64,000 nt of DNA from Phaeospirillum tilakii (GCF_042683125.1 NZ_JBHUIY010000022.1:1-64000), one strand, 5' to 3'; counted from the stretch's first letter, positions 7,841 through 18,732 are shown. Notes: a model not told the origin generated them from the letters alone. Program-made: numbers and translations.

Positions 7841-9141
7841 GCGCGGAACACGGTGCGGCCATCGACCACGGTGCGGGCGACCGCGCCGCGCACCAGACGG
7901 TCGTCGAACGGCGAATTCTTCGATTTCGAATGCATCGCCTTGGCATCGACGGTCCAGGGGCGCTCGGGGTCGAACAGCACCAGATCGGCCGAGGCGCCGA
8001 CCTCGAGCCGGCCGGCGGCGAGGCCGAGGATCCCGGCCGGGGCGCAGGTCAGCCGCTTCAGTGCGTCGAGCAGCGACAGGATGCCGTCATGGACCAGTTC
8101 CAGCGTCACCGGCAGCAGGGTTTCCAGCCCGATGCCGCCGAATTCGGCCATCGCGAACGGCACCCGCTTCGAATCCTGGTCCTGCGGCGCATGGTCGGAG
8201 GCGATGGCGTCGATGGTGCCGTCCTTCAGCCCCTCGATCACCGCCAGCCGGTCGCTTTCGCCGCGCAGCGGCGGCGACAGCTTGGCGAAGGTGCGGTACT
8301 CGCCCACCGCCTGCTCGTTGAGGGCGAAATAGGGCGGCGCGGTGTCGCAGGTCACCGGCAGGCCGCGCGCCTTGGCGCGGCGGATCAGGGCGATCCCCTC
8401 GGCGGTCGAGACGTGGGCGGCGTGATAGCGCCCGCCGGTCAGCGCGACCAGCCGCAGGTCGCGTTCGAGCAGGATCGCCTCGGCCACCGCCGGCATCCCG
8501 GCCAGCCCGAGGCGGGTGGCGAACTCGCCCTCGTTCATCATGCCGCCCTCGACCAGCGAGGGCTCCTCGGGATGCTGGACGATCAGCAGGCCGAAGGTGG
8601 CGGCGTAGGACAAGGCGCGGCGCATCACCTGGGCGTCGCCGATGGCGCGGGTGCCGTCGGTGAAGGCCAGCGCCCCGGCCTCGGCCAGGGTGCCCATCTC
8701 GGCCAGTTCCTTGCCGGCCAGCTGCTTGGTGGCGGCGGCGTAGGGGAACACCTTGGCCAGCCCGATCTGGCGGGCGCGGCGGGCGACGAATTCCATCGTG
8801 GCGACGTCGTCGATCACCGGATGGGTGTTGGGCAGGCAGACCATCGCGGTGACGCCGCCGGCCACCGCCGCCTCGCCGGCCGAACGCAGGGTTTCCTTGT
8901 GTTCCTCGCCGGGCTCGCGCACCTGAACCCGCATGTCGACCAAGCCGGGGGCGAGACAGAGGCCGGCGCAATCGACCACCTCGATGCCGCTCGGCACCCC
9001 GCCCTGGAACAGGCCGGGGCCGAAATCGGCGATGGTTTCGCCGTTGGTCAGCAGGGCGCCCCGGGCGTCGAGACCCCGGGCGGGATCGAGCAGGCGGGCG
9101 TTGACATAGGCGACCAGACCGGTGGAGGCGCGGTTGGGCAT
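7837..9141 (-). CDS. pyrC: Dihydroorotase homologue, probably non-catalytic (PyrC-prime/PyrX type)
   Basis: A 434-residue amidohydrolase of the class I dihydroorotase family. The metal-binding HxH after the first strand is replaced by R71-V-Q73 in DMRVQVREPG. The PHH substrate motif is replaced by APPYF at about 268-272. Other residues remain: D162, H190, H243 and D316 in SDHAP. Loss of HxH is known in the PyrC-prime subunits of Pseudomonas, which hold aspartate transcarbamoylase together but do not act as dihydroorotase. It directly follows pyrB with a one-base TGATG overlap, which fits that role. A separate active dihydroorotase would be needed elsewhere. Confidence 0.85.
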   Translation of the reverse strand: MPNRASTGLVAYVNARLLDPARGLDARGALLTNGETIADFGPGLFQGGVPSGIEVVDCAGLCLAPGLVDMRVQVREPGEEHKETLRSAGEAAVAGGVTAMVCLPNTHPVIDDVATMEFVARRARQIGLAKVFPYAAATKQLAGKELAEMGTLAEAGALAFTDGTRAIGDAQVMRRALSYAATFGLLIVQHPEEPSLVEGGMMNEGEFATRLGLAGMPAVAEAILLERDLRLVALTGGRYHAAHVSTAEGIALIRRAKARGLPVTCDTAPPYFALNEQAVGEYRTFAKLSPPLRGESDRLAVIEGLKDGTIDAIASDHAPQDQDSKRVPFAMAEFGGIGLETLLPVTLELVHDGILSLLDALKRLTCAPAGILGLAAGRLEVGASADLVLFDPERPWTVDAKAMHSKSKNSPFDDRLVRGAVARTVVDGRTVFRA

Positions 9142-10097
9142 CAGGAAGCGGCTCCGTTCTGGAGGGTGAGATGGCGGGTCAGCACGTCGAGGCAGGCCAT
9201 CCGCACCGCCACCCCCATTTCGACCTGCTCGCGGATCAGCGAACGCTCGACGTCGTCGGCGACGTCGGAATCGATCTCGACCCCCCGGTTCATCGGCCCG
9301 GGATGCATGATCACCGCGTCGGGCTTGGCCAGCGCCAGCTTGTGGCGGTCGAGGCCGAAGAAGTGGAAATATTCGCGGATCGAGGGGATGAAGTTGCCGC
9401 GCATCCGCTCGTTCTGGATCCGCAGCATCATGATCACATCGACGCCCTCGAGCCCGCGCCGCATGTCGTGCACCACCTCGACCCCCATCGCCTCGATCGC
9501 GCTGGGCAGCAGGGTGCGCGGGCCGATCACCCGCACCTGGGCTCCCATCGCGTTGAGCAGATGGATGTTGGAGCGGGCGACCCGGCTGTGCAGCACGTCG
9601 CCGCAGATCGCCACGGTCAGACCCGACAGCCGCCCCTTGTGGCGGCGGATGGTCAGCGCGTCGAGCAGGGCCTGGGTCGGGTGCTCGTGGCTGCCGTCGC
9701 CGCCATTGATCACGGCGCAATTGACCTTCTCGGACAGCAGCTTGACCGCGCCCGAATCCGGGTGGCGCACCACCAGCACGTCGAGATGCATCGCGTTCAG
9801 GGTCATCGCGGTGTCGATCAGGGTTTCGCCCTTCTGCACCGAGGAGCCCGCCGCCTGCATGTTGATGACGTCGGCCCCGAGCCGCTTGCCGGCCAGCTCG
9901 AAGCTGGTGCGGGTGCGGGTCGAGTTCTCGAAGAACAGGTTGATCACCGTCCGGCCGCGCAGCAGCGTCTTGCGCTTGTCGTCGGAACGGTTCTGCTCGA
10001 CATAGCCGTCGGCGATGTCGAGCAGGGCGGTGATTTCTCCCGGCGTCAGGCCCTGAATGCCGAGGAGATGGCGCAGATGCAGCGGCGTATCGGTCAT
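9141..10097 (-). CDS. pyrB: Aspartate carbamoyltransferase catalytic chain
   Basis: A 318-residue enzyme condensing carbamoyl phosphate with aspartate in pyrimidine synthesis. The carbamoyl-phosphate loop FFENSTRTRTSFE lies near 54-66. HPTQALLDA is at about 138-146, and HPGPMNRG, which binds aspartate, is near 266-273. No regulatory pyrI gene is adjacent. The dihydroorotase-like partner starts at its stop codon, implying a pyrB-pyrC'-plsY operon. Confidence 0.96.
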   Translation of the reverse strand: MTDTPLHLRHLLGIQGLTPGEITALLDIADGYVEQNRSDDKRKTLLRGRTVINLFFENSTRTRTSFELAGKRLGADVINMQAAGSSVQKGETLIDTAMTLNAMHLDVLVVRHPDSGAVKLLSEKVNCAVINGGDGSHEHPTQALLDALTIRRHKGRLSGLTVAICGDVLHSRVARSNIHLLNAMGAQVRVIGPRTLLPSAIEAMGVEVVHDMRRGLEGVDVIMMLRIQNERMRGNFIPSIREYFHFFGLDRHKLALAKPDAVIMHPGPMNRGVEIDSDVADDVERSLIREQVEMGVAVRMACLDVLTRHLTLQNGAAS

Positions 10098-10161
10098 GGC
10101 GGCGAACTATAGGCCGGGCCGATCTGGCTCGCAAGCGGGCCTCGTCGCGCCTCCGCGCATG

Positions 10162-10280
10162 GCGGGCTTCCGCCCGCACCCGACCGGGGCGATGCCCCGG
10201 ACCCCCTTTGTTTTCAGCGATAAAAAAGGGGGAGGTTTGGAGGCGCCAGCCTCCAAGCGGGTGCGGGCGGCAGCCCGCTA
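10162..10280. repeat. Palindromic intergenic repeat, family A
   Basis: This copy is in the opposite orientation to 3953-4075. It has gcgggcttccgcccgc, ccggggcgatgccccgg, an accccctttg ... aaaaaaggggg arm pair, ttggaggcgccagcctccaa and gcgggcggcagcccgc. It separates pyrB from the end of the lipid A operon. Confidence 0.75.
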
Positions 10281-10308
10281 CCTTCGCATGCTTGCGCGTG
10301 GGGCGGCC

Positions 10309-11169
10309 TTAATCCGGCCAGCGGCGATGCAGCCACAGCCATTGTTCGGGCGCGGCGCGGATCCAGTCTTCGAGCAGGGTGTTGATGCGGACCAGCAGGG
10401 CGTGGCTGGCGTCGGGGCCGGGCGGGGGCATTTCCAGCGGCGGCAGCACGGTGACGCGGAAATGGGCGCCGCCCAGGCGTTCGGTCCGCGCCGGCACCAG
10501 CGGGCAGCCGAAGCGGGTGGCGAACTGGGCCACCGCCGGGGCGGTCATCGCGTCGCGGCCGAAGAACGGCACCGGCACGCCGTCATTCATCTTCTGATCG
10601 ACCAGCAGGCCGAGATGGCCGCCGCTCTTCAGCACCTTCAGCGCCGCGCGGGCGCCCTCGGGGCCCTTCTGGATCTGGGCGCCCGAGGCACCCTGGCGGC
10701 CGGCGCGGTACAGCCGTTCGATCCACGGATTGTTGGCGGCGCGGTAGATCAGGTGCAGCGGCAGGCCGCGATGCAGCGCCACCGCGCCGTTCAGCTCCCA
10801 ATTGCCGAGATGGCCGGAGATGAAGATCCCGGCGCGGTCGTCGTCGCGCAGCAGGTCGATCCATTCGCCGCCGACCAGTTCGACCCGCTCGGCGGCGATC
10901 TGGCGCAGATGGGGGAATTCGCCGGCGACCCGGCCGAGATTGTCCCACATCCCGATCAGGATCCGCTCCCGCGCCGCCTCGTCCCGTTCGGGCAGGGTGC
11001 GGGCGAGGTTGCGCCGGGCGATCCGGCTGACGCCGAGGCGGGGGCCGACGGCGCGGCCGAGCCAGCCGCCGAAAGCCGAGGCGGCGTCGAGCGGCAGCAG
11101 GCGGAACAGGCCCCACACCAGCAGGGCGGCACCGGCCTCGGCGGCGTGGCGCAGGCGTTTGGCGGTCAT
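10309..11169 (-). CDS. Lipid A biosynthesis lauroyl/myristoyl acyltransferase (LpxL-like)
   Basis: A 286-residue inner-membrane acyltransferase of the LpxL/HtrB/MsbB family, which adds secondary acyl chains to Kdo-lipid A. It has an N-terminal hydrophobic segment at about 10-28. The HxxxxE catalytic motif is HLGNWE near 119-124. DQKMNDGVPVPFFGR is a recognisable substrate-binding block. It is the last gene of an operon with lpxK, kdtA, a DUF374 acyltransferase and an MsbA-type ABC transporter. Its start overlaps the lpxK stop by 4 bp. Confidence 0.9.
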   Translation of the reverse strand: MTAKRLRHAAEAGAALLVWGLFRLLPLDAASAFGGWLGRAVGPRLGVSRIARRNLARTLPERDEAARERILIGMWDNLGRVAGEFPHLRQIAAERVELVGGEWIDLLRDDDRAGIFISGHLGNWELNGAVALHRGLPLHLIYRAANNPWIERLYRAGRQGASGAQIQKGPEGARAALKVLKSGGHLGLLVDQKMNDGVPVPFFGRDAMTAPAVAQFATRFGCPLVPARTERLGGAHFRVTVLPPLEMPPPGPDASHALLVRINTLLEDWIRAAPEQWLWLHRRWPD

Positions 11170-12143
11170 GGCCTCACTCCGATCCGGTCGAGCAGGGGGG
11201 AAAGCGCCGCCGGGTCGTCCCAGGCCAGCTCGACCGGCAGCATCGCGACGCGGTCGCGCAAATCGGCGGGCAGGCGGACCCGGTCCTTGGCGGTGGTGAT
11301 CGCCACCGCCCCGCGCGCCTCGGCCTCGGCCAGCAGATCCTCGATCTCGGCGCGGCGGAAGGGATGGTGGTCGGGGAAGGCACGGGTCAGCACCAGCTCG
11401 GCGCCAAGCCCGGTCAGGGTGGCGAAGAATTTCTCGGGCAGGCCGATCCCGGCGAAGGCCACCAGCCGGCGGCCGGCGAGGTCGGGAGCGCCGGGCGCCG
11501 GCACCAGCCGGGCCCCCAGCACCGGCAGGCCGTGCCGCGCCGCCAGCGCGCCCAGCCCGGCGCGGTCGGGGCCGACGATCACCAGCGCGTCGGCGCGGGC
11601 CAGTGCGGTGGCGGGGGCCTCGCGGCAGGGGCCGGCCGGGATCGCCCGGCCGTTGCCGAAGCCATAGCCGCCATCGGCCACCAGCAAGGCGAGATCGAGG
11701 GTCAGCGCCCCGCTCTGGAAGCCGTCATCCATGATCAGCAGGTCGGCGCCGGTCGCCACTGCCGCCACCGCGCCCTCGCGCCGGTCGCGCGCGACCCAGG
11801 TCGGGGCGGCCTCGGCCAGCAGCAGCGCCTCGTCGCCGACCCGGGCGGCGTCGTGGCGGACCGGATCGACCCGGCGCGGGCCGATCTCGGTGCCGCCATG
11901 GCCCCGGGTCAGCAGATGGGGCGTCCGGCCGGCGGTGGCGAGGCGGCGGGCGAGGGCGATCGCCACCGGAGTCTTGCCGGCACCGCCGGCGACGACGTTG
12001 CCGACGCAGATCACCGGCACCGCCGGGCGGTAGGATTCGGCCTGCTCCAGCCGGCGGGCTGCCCCCCAGCGCCACAGCGCCGCCAGCGGTGCCAGGGCGC
12101 GGGCGGTGGCGCCGTTGTGGCGCCAGAATTCAGGGGCGCGCAT
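11166..12143 (-). CDS. lpxK: Tetraacyldisaccharide 4'-kinase
   Basis: A 325-residue kinase that phosphorylates the 4'-position of the lipid A precursor at the inner-membrane face. The P-loop GNVVAGGAGKTPVA is near 48-61. The family motif LTRGHGG lies downstream, and DDGFQ, which includes the catalytic Asp, is near residue 138. It overlaps kdtA by 14 bp and the downstream acyltransferase by 4 bp. Confidence 0.95.
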   Translation of the reverse strand: MRAPEFWRHNGATARALAPLAALWRWGAARRLEQAESYRPAVPVICVGNVVAGGAGKTPVAIALARRLATAGRTPHLLTRGHGGTEIGPRRVDPVRHDAARVGDEALLLAEAAPTWVARDRREGAVAAVATGADLLIMDDGFQSGALTLDLALLVADGGYGFGNGRAIPAGPCREAPATALARADALVIVGPDRAGLGALAARHGLPVLGARLVPAPGAPDLAGRRLVAFAGIGLPEKFFATLTGLGAELVLTRAFPDHHPFRRAEIEDLLAEAEARGAVAITTAKDRVRLPADLRDRVAMLPVELAWDDPAALSPLLDRIGVRP

Positions 12144-13410
12144 GGCGGGCCTCGGCGGCGGCCAGCAGCGGGGCCAGCGCCGCCTCGACGCTGTCGAGCA
12201 CCTCGGCCTCGGCCTCGGCCCAGGCGGCGGCGGCGGCGCGCATCCCGGCCAGCCGGGCCGGATCGGCCAGCAGGCCGGCCAGCGCCTCGGTCAAAGCGGT
12301 GCCGTCGGCCACTTCCAGCGCGGCGCCGGCGGCGACCATCTGCGCGGTCATCTCGGGGAAGTTCTCCATCCGGGGGCCGAACAGCACGGCGCAGCCGAGC
12401 CGGGCCGGCTCGAACGGGTTCTGCCCGCCGCCGACGGCGAGGCTCTTGCCCATCAGCACGATGCCGGCGAGGCGGTAGAACAGTCCCAGCTCGCCCATGG
12501 TGTCGCCGAGATGGATCGCGGTGCCGGCGCGCGGGGTCTCGCCGGCCGAGCGCATCGCCACCGACAGGCCGAGCGCGGCCAGCTTGCGGGCGATGTCGGG
12601 GCCGCGCGCCGGGTGGCGCGGCACGATCAGGGTCAGCAGGCCGGGAAAGCGGGGGGCGAGGCGGCGGTGGGTTTCGGCGACGATCTCCTCCTCGCCGGGA
12701 TGGGTGCTGGCGGCCAGCCACACCGGGCGGTCGCCGATCGCGGCGACGAGGCGGGCCAGCTCGTCCGGGGCGGCCGGCAGCGGCGGCACGGTGTATTTGA
12801 GGTTGCCGAGGCAGCGCACGTCGCCGCCGCCCAACTGGCGCAGCCGGTCGGCATCGGCCTCGGTCTGGGCGAGGCAGAGGTCGAACCCGCCCAGCATCCG
12901 CCCGATCAACCGGGGCAGCCGGCGCCAGCGGGCGAACGAGCGGGGCGAGATCCGCCCCTGGATCAGCACCAGCGGCAGGTCGCGCCGCCGCGCCTCGAAC
13001 AGCAGGTTGGGCCAGAAATCGGATTCGGTCCACAGCACCAGATCGGGCCGCCAATGGTCGAGAAAGGCGGTGACGTAGGGCAGCCGATCGACCGGGAGGT
13101 ACTGATGCACCGCGCCTTCGGGCAGGCGGTCGCCCACCATCCGCGCCGAGGTCACCGTGCCGGTGGTCAGCAGCACGCCGAGGCCGCGCCGCCGCAGCCG
13201 TTCGACCAGCGGCAGCACCGACAGGGATTCGCCGACCGAGGCGGCGTGGATCCACACCAGCGGCCCGGGCAAGCGGGGCAGGCCGGGCTGGCCCAGCCGT
13301 TCGCCGAAGCGGCGGGGGTCTTCCTTGCCGCGCCGGCGGCGGTGGGCGAGATAGAGCCGGATCAGCGGTCCGGCCAGCCCGGTGGCGGCGCGGTAGACCC
13401 CCTCGATCAT
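12130..13410 (-). CDS. waaA: 3-deoxy-D-manno-octulosonic acid transferase
   Basis: A 426-residue GT30 glycosyltransferase (WaaA/KdtA) adding Kdo from CMP-Kdo to lipid IVA. The N-terminal fold has HAASVGES near 52-59 with the catalytic Glu. The C-terminal fold contains IVPRHPARGPDIA and GGGQNPFEPA for CMP binding. The start at 13410 overlaps the DUF374 gene stop (ATGA). Its presence shows that the organism makes Kdo-containing LPS. Confidence 0.95.
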   Translation of the reverse strand: MIEGVYRAATGLAGPLIRLYLAHRRRRGKEDPRRFGERLGQPGLPRLPGPLVWIHAASVGESLSVLPLVERLRRRGLGVLLTTGTVTSARMVGDRLPEGAVHQYLPVDRLPYVTAFLDHWRPDLVLWTESDFWPNLLFEARRRDLPLVLIQGRISPRSFARWRRLPRLIGRMLGGFDLCLAQTEADADRLRQLGGGDVRCLGNLKYTVPPLPAAPDELARLVAAIGDRPVWLAASTHPGEEEIVAETHRRLAPRFPGLLTLIVPRHPARGPDIARKLAALGLSVAMRSAGETPRAGTAIHLGDTMGELGLFYRLAGIVLMGKSLAVGGGQNPFEPARLGCAVLFGPRMENFPEMTAQMVAAGAALEVADGTALTEALAGLLADPARLAGMRAAAAAWAEAEAEVLDSVEAALAPLLAAAEARHARP

Positions 13411-14120
13411 GACGGTTCCCCTTCCGGGGCGGCCGGTTCGGGGCTGTCCACCCCCAGCCGGGCGTCGGCCTCGCGGGTGAGGCGGTTGAGGGAGTCCTCG
13501 ATCCGCTGGCGGGCCTGTTCCAGCCCGGCGGCATCGGCATCGGCCGGGACGAAGATCGGCTCGCCCCACACCAGTTCGCCCCGGGCGAAGGGCAGGGCGA
13601 CGGCGAAGCGGTCCCAGCTGCCGAGCAGGCGGCGGCGGTTGGCCGACCAGGTGGCCGGCAGCACCGGGCAGCCGGACAGCCGGGCGACGGCGACGATCCC
13701 GGCGGTGGCGCGCATCCGGGGGCCGCGCGGGCCGTCCGGGGTGATGCCGACGCATTGGCCCGCCTTCAGCGCCTTCAGCATCGCCCGCAGCGCGGCGCCG
13801 CCGCCGCGCGAGGTCGAGCCGGCGACGGTGGCGATGCCGAAATGCGACACGGTGCGGGCGATCAACTGGCCGTCGCGGTGCTGGCTGATCAGCATGTGGA
13901 TCGGTGTACCGCGCCGCCAGATGCGCGGCATCATCAGGATGCGGCCGTGCCAGAAGGCGAGGATGAAGGGCTGGCCCTGGTCCCACAGCGCCCGGGCCGG
14001 GCCGTCATCGATCACCCGCCAGCGCCCGGTCAGCGCCACCAGCCGGATGTACTGCGCCCCCAGCCAGCACAGCAGCCCGCGCAGGGTTTCGCTCTTGCCG
14101 AGGCGTTTGGCCCAGCTCAT
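13407..14120 (-). CDS. DUF374 lysophospholipid acyltransferase-like protein
   Basis: A 237-residue protein of the DUF374 family, distantly related to LpxL. Typical stretches are FWHGRILMMP near 57-66 and ISQHRDGQLIARTVSHFGIATVAGSTSRGG at about 79-108. The motif TPDGPRGPR is near 130. An N-terminal hydrophobic helix probably associates with the membrane. In alphaproteobacteria this gene commonly lies between msbA and kdtA and is thought to act in lipid A or phospholipid acylation. The exact reaction is not known. Confidence 0.85.
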   Translation of the reverse strand: MSWAKRLGKSETLRGLLCWLGAQYIRLVALTGRWRVIDDGPARALWDQGQPFILAFWHGRILMMPRIWRRGTPIHMLISQHRDGQLIARTVSHFGIATVAGSTSRGGGAALRAMLKALKAGQCVGITPDGPRGPRMRATAGIVAVARLSGCPVLPATWSANRRRLLGSWDRFAVALPFARGELVWGEPIFVPADADAAGLEQARQRIEDSLNRLTREADARLGVDSPEPAAPEGEPS

Positions 14121-14136
14121 CGCGGCGCCTCCCGGC

Positions 14137-15963
<1,827 letters not shown>

Positions 15964-16018
15964 TGGCGGCCGGCCCGGTCCAAATCAAACGGCGGCGCGC
16001 CCATCCCCATCAAAAACA

Positions 16019-16071
16019 GCGGAGGTCTGGAGGCGCCAGCCTCCAGGCGGGGCCGGGGCGGCAGCCCCGCA
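16019..16071. repeat. Partial family A palindromic repeat
   Basis: Contains the tggaggcgccagcctcca hairpin and the ggggcggcagcccc hairpin found in the full copies, but lacks the other end. It lies between msbA and the cytochrome b/c1 gene. Confidence 0.65.
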
Positions 16072-16080
16072 GGGGACGGA

Positions 16081-16116
16081 AAAGAAAACGGCCGCCATCC
16101 CGGGGGATGGCGGCCG
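16081..16116 (-). terminator. Rho-independent terminator of the petA-fbcH operon
   Basis: A perfect 12-bp stem (16089-16100 with 16105-16116) and 4-base loop is followed on the minus strand by TTTTCTTT. It lies 23 bases after the fbcH stop codon. Confidence 0.9.
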
Positions 16117-16139
16117 TCGGCATGGGTCCCGTCAGGGGA

Positions 16140-18131
16140 TCAATGCACGTCCTTCCAGATCTGCCGCTTGAGCGCGAACAGCAGAGCGGTCAGCAGGGCG
16201 AGGAACACCATCACCTTGACGCCGAGGCTCTTGCGGGCGTTCAGCTCGGGTTCGGCGGCCCAGTTGAGGAAGGTCACCACGTCCTTGGCGATCTGCTCCT
16301 TGGTCGCCTTGGTGCCGTCGGCATAGCTGACGACGTCGTCGAACACCTGCTGCGGCATGCCGATGGCATGGCCCGGGAAGTAGGTGTTGTAGTACTTCCC
16401 TTCCGGCACGGCGGCGTCGGCCGGCAGCTCCTCGGGGTAGCCGAGCAGCAGGGAGTAGACGTAGTAGGGACCCTTGGCGCGCGCCTTGGTGATCAGCGAC
16501 AGGTCGGGCGGAACCGCGCCACCATGGACCTGGGCCGCTTCCTTGTCGTTGGCGTAGGGCGAGGGAATGTGGTCGGCGGCCCGGCCGGGACGCTTGAACA
16601 TCGCCCCTTCGTCGTTCGGGCCGTCGGTGAATTCCTTCTCGGCGGCCACCGCCTTGATCTCGTCGCTGGTCAGGCCGACATCGGCGAGGTTGCGGAAGGC
16701 AACCCGCTTGAGGCCATGGCAGTTGGCGCAGACGTCATGGAACACCTGATAGCCACGGCGCAGCGAGGCCTGATCGTAACGGCCGAACACGCCTTCCCAC
16801 GAGAAGGTGCCTTCCGGCTTCAGCAGGGTGCCGGTCTCGTTGGCCTGGGCGGTGCCGGACAGGCCGGTCGCCCCGATCAGCAGCATGGCACCGATCGCGA
16901 TCGCCTTGACCACCGGCTGGGAGATCGAGGCCGGCAGGGCCAGCGGCTTCTCCTTGCGCGACAGCCAGGGCAGCACGATCAGGAAGTGGGCGAAGTAGTA
17001 GGCGGTCGCCACCTGGCTGACGGTGACCAGGATCCCTTCGGCCGGAGCCGCGCCGCAATAGCCGAGCACCAGGCAGTCGATCGCGAACAGCCAGAAGAAC
17101 TGACGGAACAGCGGGCGGAAGGCGCCGGAGCGGACCTTCGAGCTGTCAAGCCAGGGCAGGGCGAACAGGATCAGGATCGCGCCGAACATCGCCACCACGC
17201 CCATCAGCTTGGCCGGGATGAACCACAGGTCGGCGGTGAAGGCGCGCAGGATCGCGTAGAACGGCAGGTAGTACCATTCCGGCACGATGTGCGGCGGGGT
17301 CAGCAGCGGGTTGGCCGGGATGTAGTTGTCCGGTTCGCCGAAGAAGTTGGGCGCCCAGAACACGAAGGCCATGTAGACCATCAGGAACACGCCGAGACCG
17401 AACAGGTCCTTGATGGTGTAGTAGGGGTGGAACGGGATGGTGTCCTGCGGGCCCTTGACGTCGATGCCGAGCGGGTTGTTCGACTTGACGGTGTGCAGCG
17501 CCCAGATGTGGACGCCAACCAGACCGACGATCACGAACGGCAGCAGGAAGTGCAGCGCGAAGAACCGGTTGAGCGTCGGGTTGTCGACCGAGAAGCCGCC
17601 CCACAGCAGGGTGACGATGGTGTCGCCGACCAGCGGGAAGGCCGAGAACAGGTTGGTGATGACGGTGGCGCCCCAGAACGACATCTGGCCCCAGGGGAGC
17701 ACATAGCCGAGGAAGCCGGTCGCCATCATCGACAGGTAGATGAAGATGCCGACGAACCACAGCAGTTCACGCGGCGCCTTGTACGAACCGTAGTAAAGGC
17801 CGCGGAAGATGTGGATGTACACCAGGATGAAGAACATCGAGGCGCCGTTCGAGTGCAGGTAGCGCAGCAGCCAACCGTAATTGACGTCGCGCATGATCCG
17901 CTCGACCGAATCGAACGCCAGCGTGGTGTGCGGCGTGTAGCTCATCGCCAGGAACAGGCCGGTGAGAATCATGATCACCAGGGTGATCCCGGCCAGCGAG
18001 CCGAAATTCCACCAGTAATTCAGGTTCTTCGGCGTCGGATATTCAATGGCGCTGTGGTTGAGGACCGAGAAGATCGGCAGACGATCTTCGATCCAGTTGA
18101 CCACCGCGTTGTTGCTTTTGGTGCCACTCAT
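16140..18131 (-). CDS. fbcH: Fused cytochrome b / cytochrome c1 of the bc1 complex
   Basis: A 663-residue fusion. Residues 1-400 are a full cytochrome b: haem b ligands H93/H107 and H194/H208 with the usual 14-residue spacing, and PEWY at 284-287. An internal signal-like segment (about 408-430, ending TAQA) precedes cytochrome c1. The c1 part has haem site CANCH (468-472), a downstream Met-containing domain and a C-terminal membrane anchor at about 638-655. By analogy with Bradyrhizobium FbcH it is probably cut into two subunits. It follows petA by 11 bases. Confidence 0.95.
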   Translation of the reverse strand: MSGTKSNNAVVNWIEDRLPIFSVLNHSAIEYPTPKNLNYWWNFGSLAGITLVIMILTGLFLAMSYTPHTTLAFDSVERIMRDVNYGWLLRYLHSNGASMFFILVYIHIFRGLYYGSYKAPRELLWFVGIFIYLSMMATGFLGYVLPWGQMSFWGATVITNLFSAFPLVGDTIVTLLWGGFSVDNPTLNRFFALHFLLPFVIVGLVGVHIWALHTVKSNNPLGIDVKGPQDTIPFHPYYTIKDLFGLGVFLMVYMAFVFWAPNFFGEPDNYIPANPLLTPPHIVPEWYYLPFYAILRAFTADLWFIPAKLMGVVAMFGAILILFALPWLDSSKVRSGAFRPLFRQFFWLFAIDCLVLGYCGAAPAEGILVTVSQVATAYYFAHFLIVLPWLSRKEKPLALPASISQPVVKAIAIGAMLLIGATGLSGTAQANETGTLLKPEGTFSWEGVFGRYDQASLRRGYQVFHDVCANCHGLKRVAFRNLADVGLTSDEIKAVAAEKEFTDGPNDEGAMFKRPGRAADHIPSPYANDKEAAQVHGGAVPPDLSLITKARAKGPYYVYSLLLGYPEELPADAAVPEGKYYNTYFPGHAIGMPQQVFDDVVSYADGTKATKEQIAKDVVTFLNWAAEPELNARKSLGVKVMVFLALLTALLFALKRQIWKDVH

Positions 18132-18142
18132 GACGGTCCCCC

Positions 18143-18697
18143 TCAGCCGATCCGCACGGTGGTGTCGGTGGTGAATTGATAGGCCGGTACGGCAAGGTTC
18201 TTCGGCGCCGGTCCCTTGCGGATGCGACCCGAAGTATCATATTGCGAACCGTGACACGGGCAGAACCAGCCCCCCCATTCCCCCCGGGGGTCGGTCGGCT
18301 TCTGCCCCAGCGGCACACAGCCCAGATGGGTGCAGATGCCGACGACGATCAGCCAGTCCGGATTCTTCACTCGAATCGAATCGGCCTGGGGATCGCGCAA
18401 CTGCGACACCTCGGTGTTCTGGGCGGCGGCGATCTCCTCGGCCGTGCGGTGACGCACGAACACGGGAGCGCCACGCCACATCACGGTGATGGCCTGACCC
18501 GGCTTGATCGCCGACAGGTCGACATCGGTGGTGGACAGCGCCAGGGTGTCGGCGGCCGGGTTCATGCTGTGCACGAACGGCCACAGGGCGAAGCCCGTCC
18601 CGACCACGCCGACGGTGGACGCGGCCTGCAGCAGGAAATCCCGCCGCGTCTGCCCGTCCGCCGCCGAGGGCTGGGCATTCTTTGCCGTATCAGCCAT
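18143..18697 (-). CDS. petA: Ubiquinol-cytochrome c reductase Rieske iron-sulfur subunit
   Basis: A 184-residue protein. It begins with a Tat-type signal anchor (TRRDFLLQAAS, 18-28) and a hydrophobic segment to about 45. The Rieske cluster motifs are CTHLGC (about 122-127) and CPCHGS (about 145-150), supplying two Cys and two His to the 2Fe-2S cluster. It passes electrons from quinol to cytochrome c1. It is the first gene of the petA-fbcH operon and has a good ribosome binding site (AAGAGGA). Confidence 0.96.
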   Translation of the reverse strand: MADTAKNAQPSAADGQTRRDFLLQAASTVGVVGTGFALWPFVHSMNPAADTLALSTTDVDLSAIKPGQAITVMWRGAPVFVRHRTAEEIAAAQNTEVSQLRDPQADSIRVKNPDWLIVVGICTHLGCVPLGQKPTDPRGEWGGWFCPCHGSQYDTSGRIRKGPAPKNLAVPAYQFTTDTTVRIG

Positions 18698-18732
18698 TTC
18701 AAATCCTCTTGTTGGCCCGCGGAAGCGAGACT

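Noticed and set aside
7166..10112. Plus-strand frames across plsY-pyrC-pyrB
   Set aside because: They mirror three well-supported minus-strand genes.
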